Shown here piece after piece: positions 8,911-16,141 of a stretch of DNA of 64,000 bases (position 1 is the first letter of the stretch; the number at the start of each line of letters is the position of its first letter). This stretch comes from Agrococcus beijingensis (GTDB taxonomy: Bacteria > Actinomycetota > Actinomycetes > Actinomycetales > Microbacteriaceae): contig NZ_CP132360.1 in NCBI RefSeq assembly GCF_030758955.1, positions 2,482,315 through 2,546,314 of the forward strand, written 5' to 3'. Below the pieces are notes generated by a model. It saw only the letters and a program-made list of their open reading frames with translations, was not told the DNA's origin and ran no database searches. The position numbers were made by a program, and so were the translations under genes.

Positions 8911-8940
8911 GGTATACCCCCGCAGGGTATTCGCTGTCAA
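8911..8940 (-). promoter_or_regulatory. Promoter of the copper ATPase transcript, overlapping an operator
   Basis: On the minus strand TTGACA (8940-8935) and TATACC (8916-8911) are 18 bp apart. The spacer and -10 box overlap CsoR-type operator 2, so repressor binding would block polymerase. Transcription would start near 8903 and run into copB after about 250 nt. Confidence 0.6.
8914..8930. promoter_or_regulatory. CsoR-type operator 2
   Basis: ATACCCCCGCAGGGTAT keeps the ATACCC...GGGTAT ends of operator 1 with a changed centre. The starts of operators 1 and 2 are 35 bp apart. Confidence 0.7.
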
Positions 8941-9071
8941 GACCACGTACGACCCCACACGACGGCTGTTCGTCGTCAGCGGGACTGCGGTTGCACCGCG
9001 GACGCGCACCGGTCGCCACGAGGAGGCTCAGGACAGCTCGCTGCGAGCCGAGATGCTGGTGCGCTGTGATG

Positions 9072-9482
9072 TCAGTTGAGCGTGGCGAGCAGATTGGCGC
9101 ACGAGAGCTCGCAGCGCCGACAGGCCTCGGCGCACACACGGCAGTGCTCGTGCATCTCAGCGTGCCGCTCGCACTCATCCGCGCATGCCTCGCACGCCGT
9201 CCGGCAAGCCTCCAGGATTGCACGAGCGGTGTTTGCGTCGTAACCCGTCCGGCGCGAGAGCACCCGAGCCGTCGTCTCGCACACGTCGGCGCAGTCGAGA
9301 TTGATGCGGATGCAATTGGTGAGCTCAGCGACCATGTCCTCCGCCAGGCAGGCGTCGGCGCAGGCGGTGCACGTCTGCGCACACTCGAAGCACGCCGCGA
9401 TACAAGCCGCGAGCACTTGCTTGTCGATGCCGCCGAGATCCTTCGGGTAGGTGTCGAGCATGGCTTCCACGTGGTGACTCAT
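9072..9482 (-). CDS. Four-helix-bundle copper-storage protein (Csp-like)
   Basis: A 136-residue Cys-rich protein without a signal peptide, matching cytosolic copper-storage proteins (Csp3-like). These bind many Cu(I) ions along the inside of a four-helix bundle. Cys pairs occur in each helix: AACIAACFECAQTCTACADAC, then CADVCE, CRTACEACADECE and CRVCAEACRRCELSC. ATG 9482 has AAGGAGAGAACC just upstream. It lies upstream of the copB promoter on the same strand and probably has its own transcript. Role: buffering copper before export. Confidence 0.88.
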   Translation of the reverse strand: MSHHVEAMLDTYPKDLGGIDKQVLAACIAACFECAQTCTACADACLAEDMVAELTNCIRINLDCADVCETTARVLSRRTGYDANTARAILEACRTACEACADECERHAEMHEHCRVCAEACRRCELSCANLLATLN

Positions 9483-9644
9483 GGTTCTCTCCTTCGAGCG
9501 TCGGTCGGTGGTGCGTCTCATCCAACCCGCCGCTGCGGCGATCGTCACCCCCTGAGTTCTGAGGGCGGGCTCTCGCTGGTCGCTGCGTCGCCGCTGCGGC
9601 GGCTATCGACGGATGCGGCGATCCCTGGGAAGATCGCCGGGAGA

Positions 9645-10073
9645 TCAGCGACCCCGTGTCGACCGCTCGACGTTGAGTTCCTGACGGCTTCGCCGCGAGG
9701 GATGGAACTGCCGCAGCTCGACCTCGATCGGCACGTCGGCCGCTCCCGGTCCCCCCGAGCGAACGTACTCGCAGAGCGCCGTGTTGACGTCGGAGTCGTT
9801 CACATCGCTGACCCACACCTGCTCGCTCTCGAGTGCTTGGGCGCCAGGCACCACGACGACGACGTTCGAGTACTCGCACGCATCCAAGCACTTGCTCGGC
9901 AAGACTCGCGCCGCCCCTGCGACCAGCTCCTTCGTCTCGCGGAGCAGCGCGACATGGTCTACACCGGGGTGCTTCACTCGGCTTCCGCAGTCGCCGCCCC
10001 GGCACACCACCACCGTCAGTGCCTGCGCATCAACGGCACGCTCCCGACGCTTCTTCTCCGCCCGCGCTGCCAC
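9645..10073 (-). CDS. (2Fe-2S) thioredoxin-like ferredoxin-domain protein
   Basis: A 142-residue protein with the two cysteine clusters of the thioredoxin-like 2Fe-2S fold: CRGGDCGSR near residue 24 and SKCLDACEYSNVVVV near residue 60. HPGVDH and YVRSGGPGAADVP are typical of actinobacterial relatives. GTG 10073 is used; the ribosome site is weak. The electron-transfer partner is unknown. In this neighbourhood a redox or cluster-protection role under copper stress is plausible but inferred. Confidence 0.65.
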   Translation of the reverse strand: MAARAEKKRRERAVDAQALTVVVCRGGDCGSRVKHPGVDHVALLRETKELVAGAARVLPSKCLDACEYSNVVVVVPGAQALESEQVWVSDVNDSDVNTALCEYVRSGGPGAADVPIEVELRQFHPSRRSRQELNVERSTRGR

Positions 10074-10185
10074 AAGGACACCGTACCGGCGTCGACGAGC
10101 CCGTCAGTGTTCGCGATGGCGGGGCGTTGGCGCGGCGCATAGGCTCACCCGGTAGCGTCTCCGATGCAGATCGGAGGAGGTGACC

Positions 10186-10575
10186 ATGGACGCACTGCGT
10201 CGCCTGACGCGCGCCCGCACGGTGTTGGCCGTGACGGTCGCCGTGGCCGCCGTCATCGTGGGCCTCCTCGCCATGCATGTCCTTGGCGGGGGACCTCATT
10301 CCTCCTCGCATGCGAGCGCGCCTGCTGCCGTCCACACGACGACAGCAGAGCAACCGGGTCCCATCGCGCTCGAATGCGGCATGGAGACGTGCGAAGAACT
10401 CAGTCTGATCGTCGTGACCTGTGCGCTTGCTCTGCTGGCCGTCGCGGTGCTCCTCGCCGCGACCCGCGTCCGATGGACGATTCGGCAGGGTGCGCCGCCG
10501 CAGCTCACGGCACCCGCCGCGTCCCGCGCAAGGCCAGGGCCGTCGCTCATAGAACTCTCGATCAGTCGGACATGA
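10186..10575 (+). CDS. DUF6153-type membrane protein
   Basis: A 129-residue protein with two membrane segments (about residues 13-36 and 73-95), and the external loop carrying HSSSHAS and a Cys pair, CGMETC. This layout is typical of DUF6153 proteins found beside actinobacterial copper genes. ATG 10186 is preceded by GGAGGAGG at ideal spacing; a GTG at 10180 overlaps that site and is rejected. It is followed by the DUF305 gene on the same strand, separated by a hairpin. Function unknown. Confidence 0.7.
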   Translation: MDALRRLTRARTVLAVTVAVAAVIVGLLAMHVLGGGPHSSSHASAPAAVHTTTAEQPGPIALECGMETCEELSLIVVTCALALLAVAVLLAATRVRWTIRQGAPPQLTAPAASRARPGPSLIELSISRT

Positions 10576-10585
10576 TCGCTCGGCT

Positions 10586-10605
10586 CGGCTGCACCCGTGC
10601 AGCCG
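10586..10605 (+). promoter_or_regulatory. Intercistronic hairpin between DUF6153 and DUF305 genes
   Basis: CGGCTGCAC and GTGCAGCCG form a perfect 9-bp inverted repeat with a 2-nt centre, 10 nt after the DUF6153 stop. There is no T-tract. It could be a weak terminator or a processing element lowering or raising DUF305 expression. Confidence 0.4.
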
Positions 10606-10647
10606 ATCACCGACCGAACCAACCTCCGACACTGAAAGAGAACCAAC

Positions 10648-11250
10648 ATGACGTTCAAGTTCCGTGCGCTCGCAGTGAGCGCGATCGCCGTCCCGCTCGT
10701 GCTCACCGGGTGCGCGACAAGCGCCGGCCCTGCGCTGAGCAGCGAGCCGGCAAGCCCCTCCCCCTCCGCGACTGCGACCGCGCAGGCAGCGTTCAATCAA
10801 GCGGACGTCGTATTCGCGAGTGGCATGATCGTGCATCACCAGCAGGCGATCATGATGTCCGAGATGCTCCTGGCGAAGGACGACGTCGACCAGGGCGTCG
10901 CCGAACTGGCAGAACGGATCCGGGCGGCGCAGCAGCCCGAGATCCAGACGCTCGAAGCGATGCTCGCTGAGTGGGGCGCAGACGCGTCGGAGCACGCCGG
11001 CATGGATCACGGCGGCGACAGCGGGATGATGTCCGAATCCGACATGGCACTGCTGGAAGCGACCCCCGGCCCCGAGGCGTCACGGCTCTTCCTCGAGCAG
11101 ATGATCATGCACCACGAGGGCGCCGTGGAGATGTCGCAGACCGAGCTGACCGAGGGCCAGAACGCCGAGGCGCTCGAGATGGCCCAGCGCATCATCGATG
11201 ACCAGTCCGCAGAGATCGCCGAGATGGAATCGCTGCTGGCAGGGCTCTGA
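10648..11250 (+). CDS. DUF305 lipoprotein, copper-cluster associated
   Basis: A 200-residue exported lipoprotein: signal MTFKFRALAVSAIAVPL with lipobox LTGC at about residues 20-23. A DUF305 four-helix ferritin-like domain follows. Its two half-domains each contain a His-His motif in MIVHHQQAIMMSE and MIMHHEGAVEMSQ, preceded by a Met/His-rich MDHGGDSGMM linker. AAAGAGAACCAAC precedes ATG 10648. A strong terminator follows the stop. Members are common in copper-resistance clusters and probably bind metal at the cell surface; the exact role is unproven. Confidence 0.88.
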   Translation: MTFKFRALAVSAIAVPLVLTGCATSAGPALSSEPASPSPSATATAQAAFNQADVVFASGMIVHHQQAIMMSEMLLAKDDVDQGVAELAERIRAAQQPEIQTLEAMLAEWGADASEHAGMDHGGDSGMMSESDMALLEATPGPEASRLFLEQMIMHHEGAVEMSQTELTEGQNAEALEMAQRIIDDQSAEIAEMESLLAGL

Positions 11251-11253
11251 TCC

Positions 11254-11290
11254 GTTGCGCGGGGCGGCGAGACTCGCCGCCCCGCGCAAC
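11254..11290 (+). terminator. Strong hairpin terminator after the DUF305 gene
   Basis: GTTGCGCGGGGCGGCGAG pairs perfectly with CTCGCCGCCCCGCGCAAC across one base, 4 nt after the stop codon. The long GC stem without a T-tract is usual in such GC-rich genomes. Confidence 0.75.
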
Positions 11291-11330
11291 CGCGCCTGCA
11301 TCAATCTCCTCGACGTCAGAAGAACGGATC

Positions 11331-12179
11331 ATGCACACGACTCCTCGAATCGGTCGCCGCCTGCTCGCGGCCGCCGCGCTCTGCACCGCGATCGGCGCAC
11401 TTGCGTCCTGCGCCGCCCTTGCTCCCTCCGCATCCCTCACCGACGACAACCACGTGCACGAGCTGGCAACCACCGCGGACGGGCAGTCGTTGCTCGTCTC
11501 GACGCACGACGGGTTGTTCACTGTCGACTTGACCGACGGGGAGGTAAGTGGTCCCGTCGGCAACCAGAGGATCGACCTCATGGGGCTCACGGTCGCCGAC
11601 GAGGCGCTCCTCGCTTCGGGCCACCCCGGCACATCCGGAGCCCAGGAGCTCCGCGGTCCCAACGTCGGGCTCATCCGCAGCGACGACCACGGCGAGAGCT
11701 GGGATGCCGTGTCGCTCGAGGGCGTGGCTGACTTCCACGCATTGACCTACGACCCCGAGGCCCAGACGATCATCGGATCGCACGCCGCGCAGTTGTACAT
11801 CAGCGAAGACATGGGCAGCACCTGGCGCGAAGGGGCAGCCACCGATGCATACGATCTGCTCGCCACAGATCAGGGCCTGCTGATGACGAGCTTCGCCGGG
11901 CTCTCCAGAAGCCTGGACGGAGGCGGCACCTTCGAGCCGGTCTCCGGCGCTCCGGCGCTCGTGCTGCTGGGTGGCTCCGGCGACGCCGTCGTCGGCGTAG
12001 ACCAGCAGGGCGCGTTGTGGCAGTCCGGCCCCGACGAGCGCTGGAACGCAGGCGGGACGACTCCGGAGCAGATCTTCGCGCTCACACAGCTGCCTGATGG
12101 CGATGTCGTCGTCGCCGGGGCATCGGGTCTCCAGCGCACGAGCGACCGCGGACAGACATGGCAGCCCCTGCTGACATGA
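11331..12179 (+). CDS. F510_1955-type BNR/sialidase-like repeat lipoprotein
   Basis: A 282-residue lipoprotein with signal MHTTPRIGRRLLAAAALC and lipobox near ALASC (residue 31). The mature part is a beta-propeller made of BNR/Asp-box-like repeats: SDDHGESWDAV, SEDMGSTWREGA, SLDGGGTFEPV and SDRGQTWQPL. The family is often annotated as a glycosylhydrolase, but no catalytic residues can be assigned here. It recurs next to DUF305/DUF6153 in actinobacterial copper islands. The ribosome site (AGAAGAACGGATC) is weak. A CsoR-type operator follows directly. Confidence 0.75.
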   Translation: MHTTPRIGRRLLAAAALCTAIGALASCAALAPSASLTDDNHVHELATTADGQSLLVSTHDGLFTVDLTDGEVSGPVGNQRIDLMGLTVADEALLASGHPGTSGAQELRGPNVGLIRSDDHGESWDAVSLEGVADFHALTYDPEAQTIIGSHAAQLYISEDMGSTWREGAATDAYDLLATDQGLLMTSFAGLSRSLDGGGTFEPVSGAPALVLLGGSGDAVVGVDQQGALWQSGPDERWNAGGTTPEQIFALTQLPDGDVVVAGASGLQRTSDRGQTWQPLLT

Positions 12180-12208
12180 CCGCGCTGCACCGAGTGTAGA
12201 CTTCCAAA

Positions 12209-12225
12209 ATACCCCCCGGGGGTAT
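12209..12225. promoter_or_regulatory. CsoR-type operator 3
   Basis: ATACCCCCCGGGGGTAT is the exact reverse complement of operator 1 at 8879. Its right end overlaps a TATACA (12223-12228) that could serve as the -10 box of the YHS gene 20 bp downstream, so a bound CsoR-type repressor would block initiation. Confidence 0.75.
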
Positions 12226-12247
12226 ACATCCACGGAAAGGTTCAGTC

Positions 12248-12520
12248 ATGTGCGAAGCGCACTCCAGCCATGCCCGCGGCCACGACCACGGCGACCAGCA
12301 GCACGCAGACGGGCACGGCCATGGGCATGGCCTCAGCGCCCCTCCGCCCTCCGATGGCGCCGCGGAGTGCCCGGTGATGCCGGGCAGCACGATCAGCAAG
12401 GCGGATGCCGAGGACGCCGGTCTGGTGCGCGACTACGAAGGTCAGCGCTATTACCTGTGCTGCGCCGCCTGCGGGCCGCTGTTCGATGCCGATCCGGCCA
12501 AGTACGCGTCAGTCCGCTGA
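12248..12520 (+). CDS. His-rich YHS-domain metal-binding protein
   Basis: A 90-residue protein. The N-terminal third is His-rich (HARGHDHGDQQHADGHGHGHG) and the C-terminal part is a YHS/TRASH-like domain: ECPVMPGSTISK then YYLCCAACGPLFDADPAKY. CPVM plus CCxxC would form a soft-metal site. It is directly preceded by CsoR-type operator 3, so it is predicted to be copper-inducible. GGAAAGG lies about 9 nt before ATG 12248. Likely a copper chaperone or buffer delivering to CopB; partner inferred. Confidence 0.82.
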   Translation: MCEAHSSHARGHDHGDQQHADGHGHGHGLSAPPPSDGAAECPVMPGSTISKADAEDAGLVRDYEGQRYYLCCAACGPLFDADPAKYASVR

Positions 12521-12539
12521 CGATGTGATCGGAGAAGAC

Positions 12540-12620
12540 ATGGGGGGTTCAGTTCGGCGCGGCCTCGTCGCGGCCGGCACCGTCGGCCCTCTGCTGCACG
12601 CTCAGCGCGCCGACTCCTGA
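12540..12620 (+). CDS. Possible 26-residue small protein or truncated N-terminus
   Basis: GGAGAAGAC precedes ATG 12540, opening 26 codons (MGGSVRRGLVAAGTVGPLLH...) before a stop. The sequence reads like the start of a membrane protein cut short. It overlaps the 3' end of the convergent DUF2269-like gene by 19 bp. It may be a decayed gene. Confidence 0.25.
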   Translation: MGGSVRRGLVAAGTVGPLLHAQRADS

Positions 12621-13108
12621 GCCTGGTTTCGTCTCCAGCCATGCGGCGTCAGCCCCCGGGGCTTGACGACCGACAACACCAGGGCCGCCGCCAGCACCAC
12701 GAGCCCACCGATGGAATGCGGCAGCGTGCCCGGCAGCTCTCGTATGTCGGCGCTCGAGAGCGCGGCCGCAGAGAGCGCACGCACTGTGGACACCTCGAAC
12801 AGCAGCACGATCACCGCGAAGCCCGTCAGCACGAGTTTCGCCAGGACCCAGTAGTGTCTCGCGAGGCCCCACTTCGAACTGAGCGCCAGAAGGGCGCCCA
12901 CCAGCACCGTGGCAATCGCGAGGGGCACGATCACCGCGGTCGCCAAGAACTCCATCGCAGCATACGAGACGCGCACTGATGCAATCGAATGCCCGAAGGT
13001 CGCTGCGATGTCGAATGCGAGGTACGCGAGCAGCGCCCCGAACCAGCCCATCGAGGTCGCGATGTGGACGATGAGCAGCGTTTTTCGCAGGGCCGGGGAG
13101 CGTCTCAC
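12602..13108 (-). CDS. Four-TM membrane protein, DUF2269-like
   Basis: A 168-residue integral membrane protein with four hydrophobic segments (about residues 10-30, 47-75, 85-105 and 130-150). An HIATSMGWFGALLAY start and a W...HYWVLAKLVLTGFAV third helix are reminiscent of DUF2269/CopD-like proteins with conserved His. GTG 13108 overlaps the upstream gene's stop by 4 bp (GTGTGA), so the two are translationally coupled. Its position in the copper block suggests a metal or haem role, unproven. Confidence 0.6.
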   Translation of the reverse strand: MRRSPALRKTLLIVHIATSMGWFGALLAYLAFDIAATFGHSIASVRVSYAAMEFLATAVIVPLAIATVLVGALLALSSKWGLARHYWVLAKLVLTGFAVIVLLFEVSTVRALSAAALSSADIRELPGTLPHSIGGLVVLAAALVLSVVKPRGLTPHGWRRNQAQESAR

Positions 13109-13335
13109 ACCCGAGCGAGCTCCAGAGCAGAAGTCGCGGGCGCGGCGCCCTCACCGAGGTGCCGACCGGGCCCATGATCGCCGCCACTGAGCAGCATCAC
13201 GGCTGCCGCGACGAGCACGACGATGCCGAGGACGATCACCGACACCTTCACCCAGCGAGGCATCGCCGGCGCGCGCCCGTCGGCGCTACCGGAATCGGTC
13301 TGATCTCGGGGTGGCGGCTCGTGTGCGGTGCTCAT
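13105..13335 (-). CDS. Small single-TM protein
   Basis: A 76-residue protein with a polar N-terminus, one membrane helix (about residues 30-50, VKVSVIVLGIVVLVAAAVMLLSG) and a GGDHGPGRH tail. AGAAGGGACTGG precedes ATG 13335. Its stop overlaps the start of the four-TM gene by 4 bp, so they form a two-gene operon. Such His-ended mini-membrane proteins are frequent in actinobacterial metal clusters; no function can be assigned. Confidence 0.6.
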   Translation of the reverse strand: MSTAHEPPPRDQTDSGSADGRAPAMPRWVKVSVIVLGIVVLVAAAVMLLSGGDHGPGRHLGEGAAPATSALELARV

Positions 13336-13544
13336 CCAGTCCCTTCTGCAGTCGCGGCGAAGCGCGTTCGTCGTCTCAGCGCCGATTCACGGAACGAGCC
13401 GTGGGGTTGTGCCCCTGGAGGTGTCTGGGTTCATGACATAGGTCTCACTTGATAGGTCCAGCCACCGAGCGGCTACACCACTTTATGGGGCACTACTGCA
13501 GAACGCGCACGGCTGCGCGTCAGGAAGCCGAATAGCTGACTCAC

Positions 13545-14396
13545 TCACGACGGCCTCATCGATGACAGGAACGCTTGGAGTTCGAGCCTGTCCAGGCGAT
13601 CGAAATCCCTCGGATGCACCACTATTCGCAGCTGATCGCACACCTTCTTCGTTCGCGACGCGAACATGAAGGACATCACGATAAAGCGGATCGAGTCTTG
13701 CGCCGGCATGACCTGTGACAACCGGGACTGTCCTCCGCCGATGACGGGGACAGCTACCGCAGTTCCGTTCGCGGTCCGCGAGACCTCTTCCCACAACGAC
13801 GCAAGACTTCGCCAGATCCCATCCGGCGTGCTCTGTGCTTCGTTAGCCTCGTTCATCTCGCTGTACGCCAAGAAGTAGAGGCGGTGAGAACCGTTTCGAA
13901 GCGTGGCCACGGCCCCAACGCCGTACTTCTCAGTCTTCCCGTGCTTCTGGATCGTCGCCTTTACCGTCTTGCCCTGCAACGCCGCGGCGAGTTCGCGGTC
14001 CAGTTGATCCGTATCGCCACCGTAGAGGCGTTCGAGCGCCTGACCTTGAACGCTGTTCTTCGCGATGATGTTAGGAACGGACGTATCGAACGTGTCGCAG
14101 GTACCCACCACGATGTTGCTGTCCTGCGCGAACAAATCGCCCTTCACAATCTCAATCATCGTGTTCGGTGAGTTGTAGTCCTGCCGGATGGGGCGCGGCC
14201 AAGCACGGACAAGTCCGTACCCGATCGAAACGACAGCAATGATGATGGCGAGCGGCCACCCCTCGATCGGAAGACTCCCGAAGATGAAGTTGGTCAGTTC
14301 GAGCAGAACCGCAAGAACTCCGACTGCGGAGAACGTTTGGATGAGGAACCAACGCCAGAAGCGCCACGTGCGCAGATCGTGTGCAAGGTCTCTCAT
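13545..14396 (-). CDS. Two-TM macro-domain effector, DUF6430 type (ThsA of type II Thoeris)
   Basis: A 283-residue protein. Two membrane helices (about residues 15-40 and 46-65) precede a cytoplasmic macro-like domain (about 75-283) with the DUF6430 pattern IEIVKGDLFAQDSNIVVG, CDTFDTSVPNIIAKNSVQGQ and VPVIGGGQSRL. In type II Thoeris (established for the family) such a membrane-bound macro protein senses the nucleotide signal made by a TIR enzyme and disrupts the infected cell. ATG 14396 abuts the TIR gene's stop (TAGATG) with no gap. The 3' boundary is clear; no intergenic promoter exists, so the pair is one transcript. Assignment rests on remembered family motifs. Confidence 0.8.
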   Translation of the reverse strand: MRDLAHDLRTWRFWRWFLIQTFSAVGVLAVLLELTNFIFGSLPIEGWPLAIIIAVVSIGYGLVRAWPRPIRQDYNSPNTMIEIVKGDLFAQDSNIVVGTCDTFDTSVPNIIAKNSVQGQALERLYGGDTDQLDRELAAALQGKTVKATIQKHGKTEKYGVGAVATLRNGSHRLYFLAYSEMNEANEAQSTPDGIWRSLASLWEEVSRTANGTAVAVPVIGGGQSRLSQVMPAQDSIRFIVMSFMFASRTKKVCDQLRIVVHPRDFDRLDRLELQAFLSSMRPS

Positions 14397-14906
14397 CTAT
14401 AGGCCGAGCGTCGCGTAAGTTCCGGACGGATACTGGTGCGGTCCCGAATTATTGCTGGTTCCAAACTGGACTGCGTAGTCGTCAAGCGCATGCTTGATGA
14501 TCTTAGGCTGGAACGACACTGACACCGTGTAACAGTTTGCGTTCAATAGCGGTGCCGGTATGAAGTTCTTGTTGACGGTACGACCACTATCAAGATTCGC
14601 GATGACCACCGGAAGATTGAACTCCATCATCACCTTAATCTCATGCGCGAGAAACGAGACACCGTCTCCGCCTTTTCGTCTAGCGTCACCACTGCCGAGA
14701 AGAACCACCTGTTTGGCGTTCTTCATTCGTTCGCGCAGATTACGCTTGATCGTTTCAGGCTGGCTCGTATCGCGCGAAACGTACAGGGTGTGAGCATCAT
14801 AGAAATTGAAGTCGAAGTTGGGATTTGCTTTCCATGCTTCCATCAGACGGTACTTGCCGATGTCCTCGCTGGCGAAAGCGACATAGGTTTTATTGCGGTA
14901 ACTCAT
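14397..14906 (-). CDS. TIR-like NAD-processing protein (ThsB of type II Thoeris)
   Basis: A 169-residue TIR-fold protein of the ThsB/DUF1863 type. It opens with KTYVAFASEDIGKYRLMEAW, has a beta strand VVLLGSGDARR, and carries FLAHEIKVMMEFNLPVV where Glu89 aligns with the catalytic Glu of TIR NADases. In Thoeris the TIR protein detects phage and makes an ADPR-type signal; for type II this is a histidine-ADPR conjugate. ATG 14906 has AAAGAGGAAACA directly upstream, a strong ribosome site. The region is visibly poorer in GC than its surroundings: the line 14581-14640 has 28 G/C in 60. Confidence 0.8.
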   Translation of the reverse strand: MSYRNKTYVAFASEDIGKYRLMEAWKANPNFDFNFYDAHTLYVSRDTSQPETIKRNLRERMKNAKQVVLLGSGDARRKGGDGVSFLAHEIKVMMEFNLPVVIANLDSGRTVNKNFIPAPLLNANCYTVSVSFQPKIIKHALDDYAVQFGTSNNSGPHQYPSGTYATLGL

Positions 14907-14986
14907 TGTTTCCTCTTTAAATCTGGAACTGGGTAGGGCTGCGGAAAGATGTAGATAGATCGACGGTCCTGGGTCGATGAGCTGAA

Positions 14987-16141
14987 TCAAACTAGTCTTA
15001 GAGTTGGCCGCTCGTCTGCGTCGCCGAGCATGCGGCGGACTTGGGCTGGTTTCCAGGCGAGTTCCTGAGCCAAGGATGCGATGGTGACGCCGTTTGCTTC
15101 GGCCATCTCGACGGCGCGGCGAAGGAGCGAAGGAACCTCACCGGGAAACTGGTAAACGGGCTGGGTTGCGATCACACCTTGCTCTGAGAGCTGGTTCAGC
15201 TGAATGTATGCGCGCCGAGCGGTGGCGTCGGATAGCAGGCCGACCTCTCTGCTCCTGTAGATGAGGGACTTGATGGATACCCCCCATTGTTCGCTCAACT
15301 GGTTCAGCTTTCGAAAGTCGATCCGCCGAGGGAGTAGGTCTTGGATCACCAAACTTGGTGTCAGGAACTCGGCGGCGAATCGGTCCGCTTCTCGTTCCAA
15401 TGCGGGGTCACCGCCGGCGAGTTCGCCATGCATGACGAGGTGTCCGAGTTCGTGTGCAGCGGTGAAGCGGTGTCGATAGATGTCGTTCGCACGGTCAGGT
15501 GACAGGACGATGATCGGTCGCGACAGCGAAAGTGTGGAGAACGCGTCGATGCGGGCAACTTCGTCTTCGGCGAAGGGGACCAAGACTGCGACGATGCCCT
15601 GATTCTCGATGGTGCGCACGAGATGCGGGATCGGTTCCGCGCCTAGCCTCCATGCCTTGCGTAGTGCCCGCGCGGCCGCTGTTGGGTCGTTTGGGAATAC
15701 ACCAGGTTCTACCTCACCGCCAACGAAGCCGGGCAGGTTCACGGGTGGCAAGCGGACGTGCTTCTCGACTGCATGAACCAACTCCCACAGTTGCTCCGTA
15801 TAGGACACTGCCTTGGCGCGCTGTTTCGCCGTCGTGGCTCGAAGGCTCCGGAAGAAGGCATCGGCTGTCTCAAGCCGAGCGAGCGGCCGACCGGCGGCGA
15901 AGAACTCTCGCGGAACGTCAAGTTCTCGGGCTAGAAGCGGGATGAGTTCCGCGCGGGGTGGCGTGGCGCCGGATTCATATTGCCCAATAGCGGCTGCCGA
16001 GACGCCAAGTGGTTCTGCGAGACTCTGCTTCGTGCGCAACGCGAGTTGTCGAGCTTGCCGCAGACGGTCACCATCGAAGGTCTTTGCGATGTCGAGATCA
16101 GTGGGGGGCGCGACCGGTCTGCTCGAATCACGGGAGATCAT
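14987..16141 (-). CDS. Xre-family HTH / ImmA-IrrE (M78) metallopeptidase
   Basis: A 384-residue fusion. An N-terminal Xre HTH (about residues 20-75; RTKQSLAEPLGVSAAAIGQYE) is followed by an M78 zinc-protease domain with HELGHLVMHGE near residue 225. A C-terminal region has two further helical segments, one HTH-like (ASLAQELAWKPAQVRRML). Such proteins act as repressors removed by self or partner cleavage, or as antitoxin-like regulators. ATG 16141 overlaps the end of the upstream gene by 14 bp, giving tight coupling. The Thoeris-like pair begins 80 nt downstream on the same strand. Confidence 0.85.
   Translation of the reverse strand: MISRDSSRPVAPPTDLDIAKTFDGDRLRQARQLALRTKQSLAEPLGVSAAAIGQYESGATPPRAELIPLLARELDVPREFFAAGRPLARLETADAFFRSLRATTAKQRAKAVSYTEQLWELVHAVEKHVRLPPVNLPGFVGGEVEPGVFPNDPTAAARALRKAWRLGAEPIPHLVRTIENQGIVAVLVPFAEDEVARIDAFSTLSLSRPIIVLSPDRANDIYRHRFTAAHELGHLVMHGELAGGDPALEREADRFAAEFLTPSLVIQDLLPRRIDFRKLNQLSEQWGVSIKSLIYRSREVGLLSDATARRAYIQLNQLSEQGVIATQPVYQFPGEVPSLLRRAVEMAEANGVTIASLAQELAWKPAQVRRMLGDADERPTLRLV

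Noticed and set aside
13420..13480. End of an IS481-like insertion sequence
   Set aside because: The stretch around ATGACATAGGTCTCACTTGAT recalls IS481-type ends, but there is no transposase, no second end and no target duplication.
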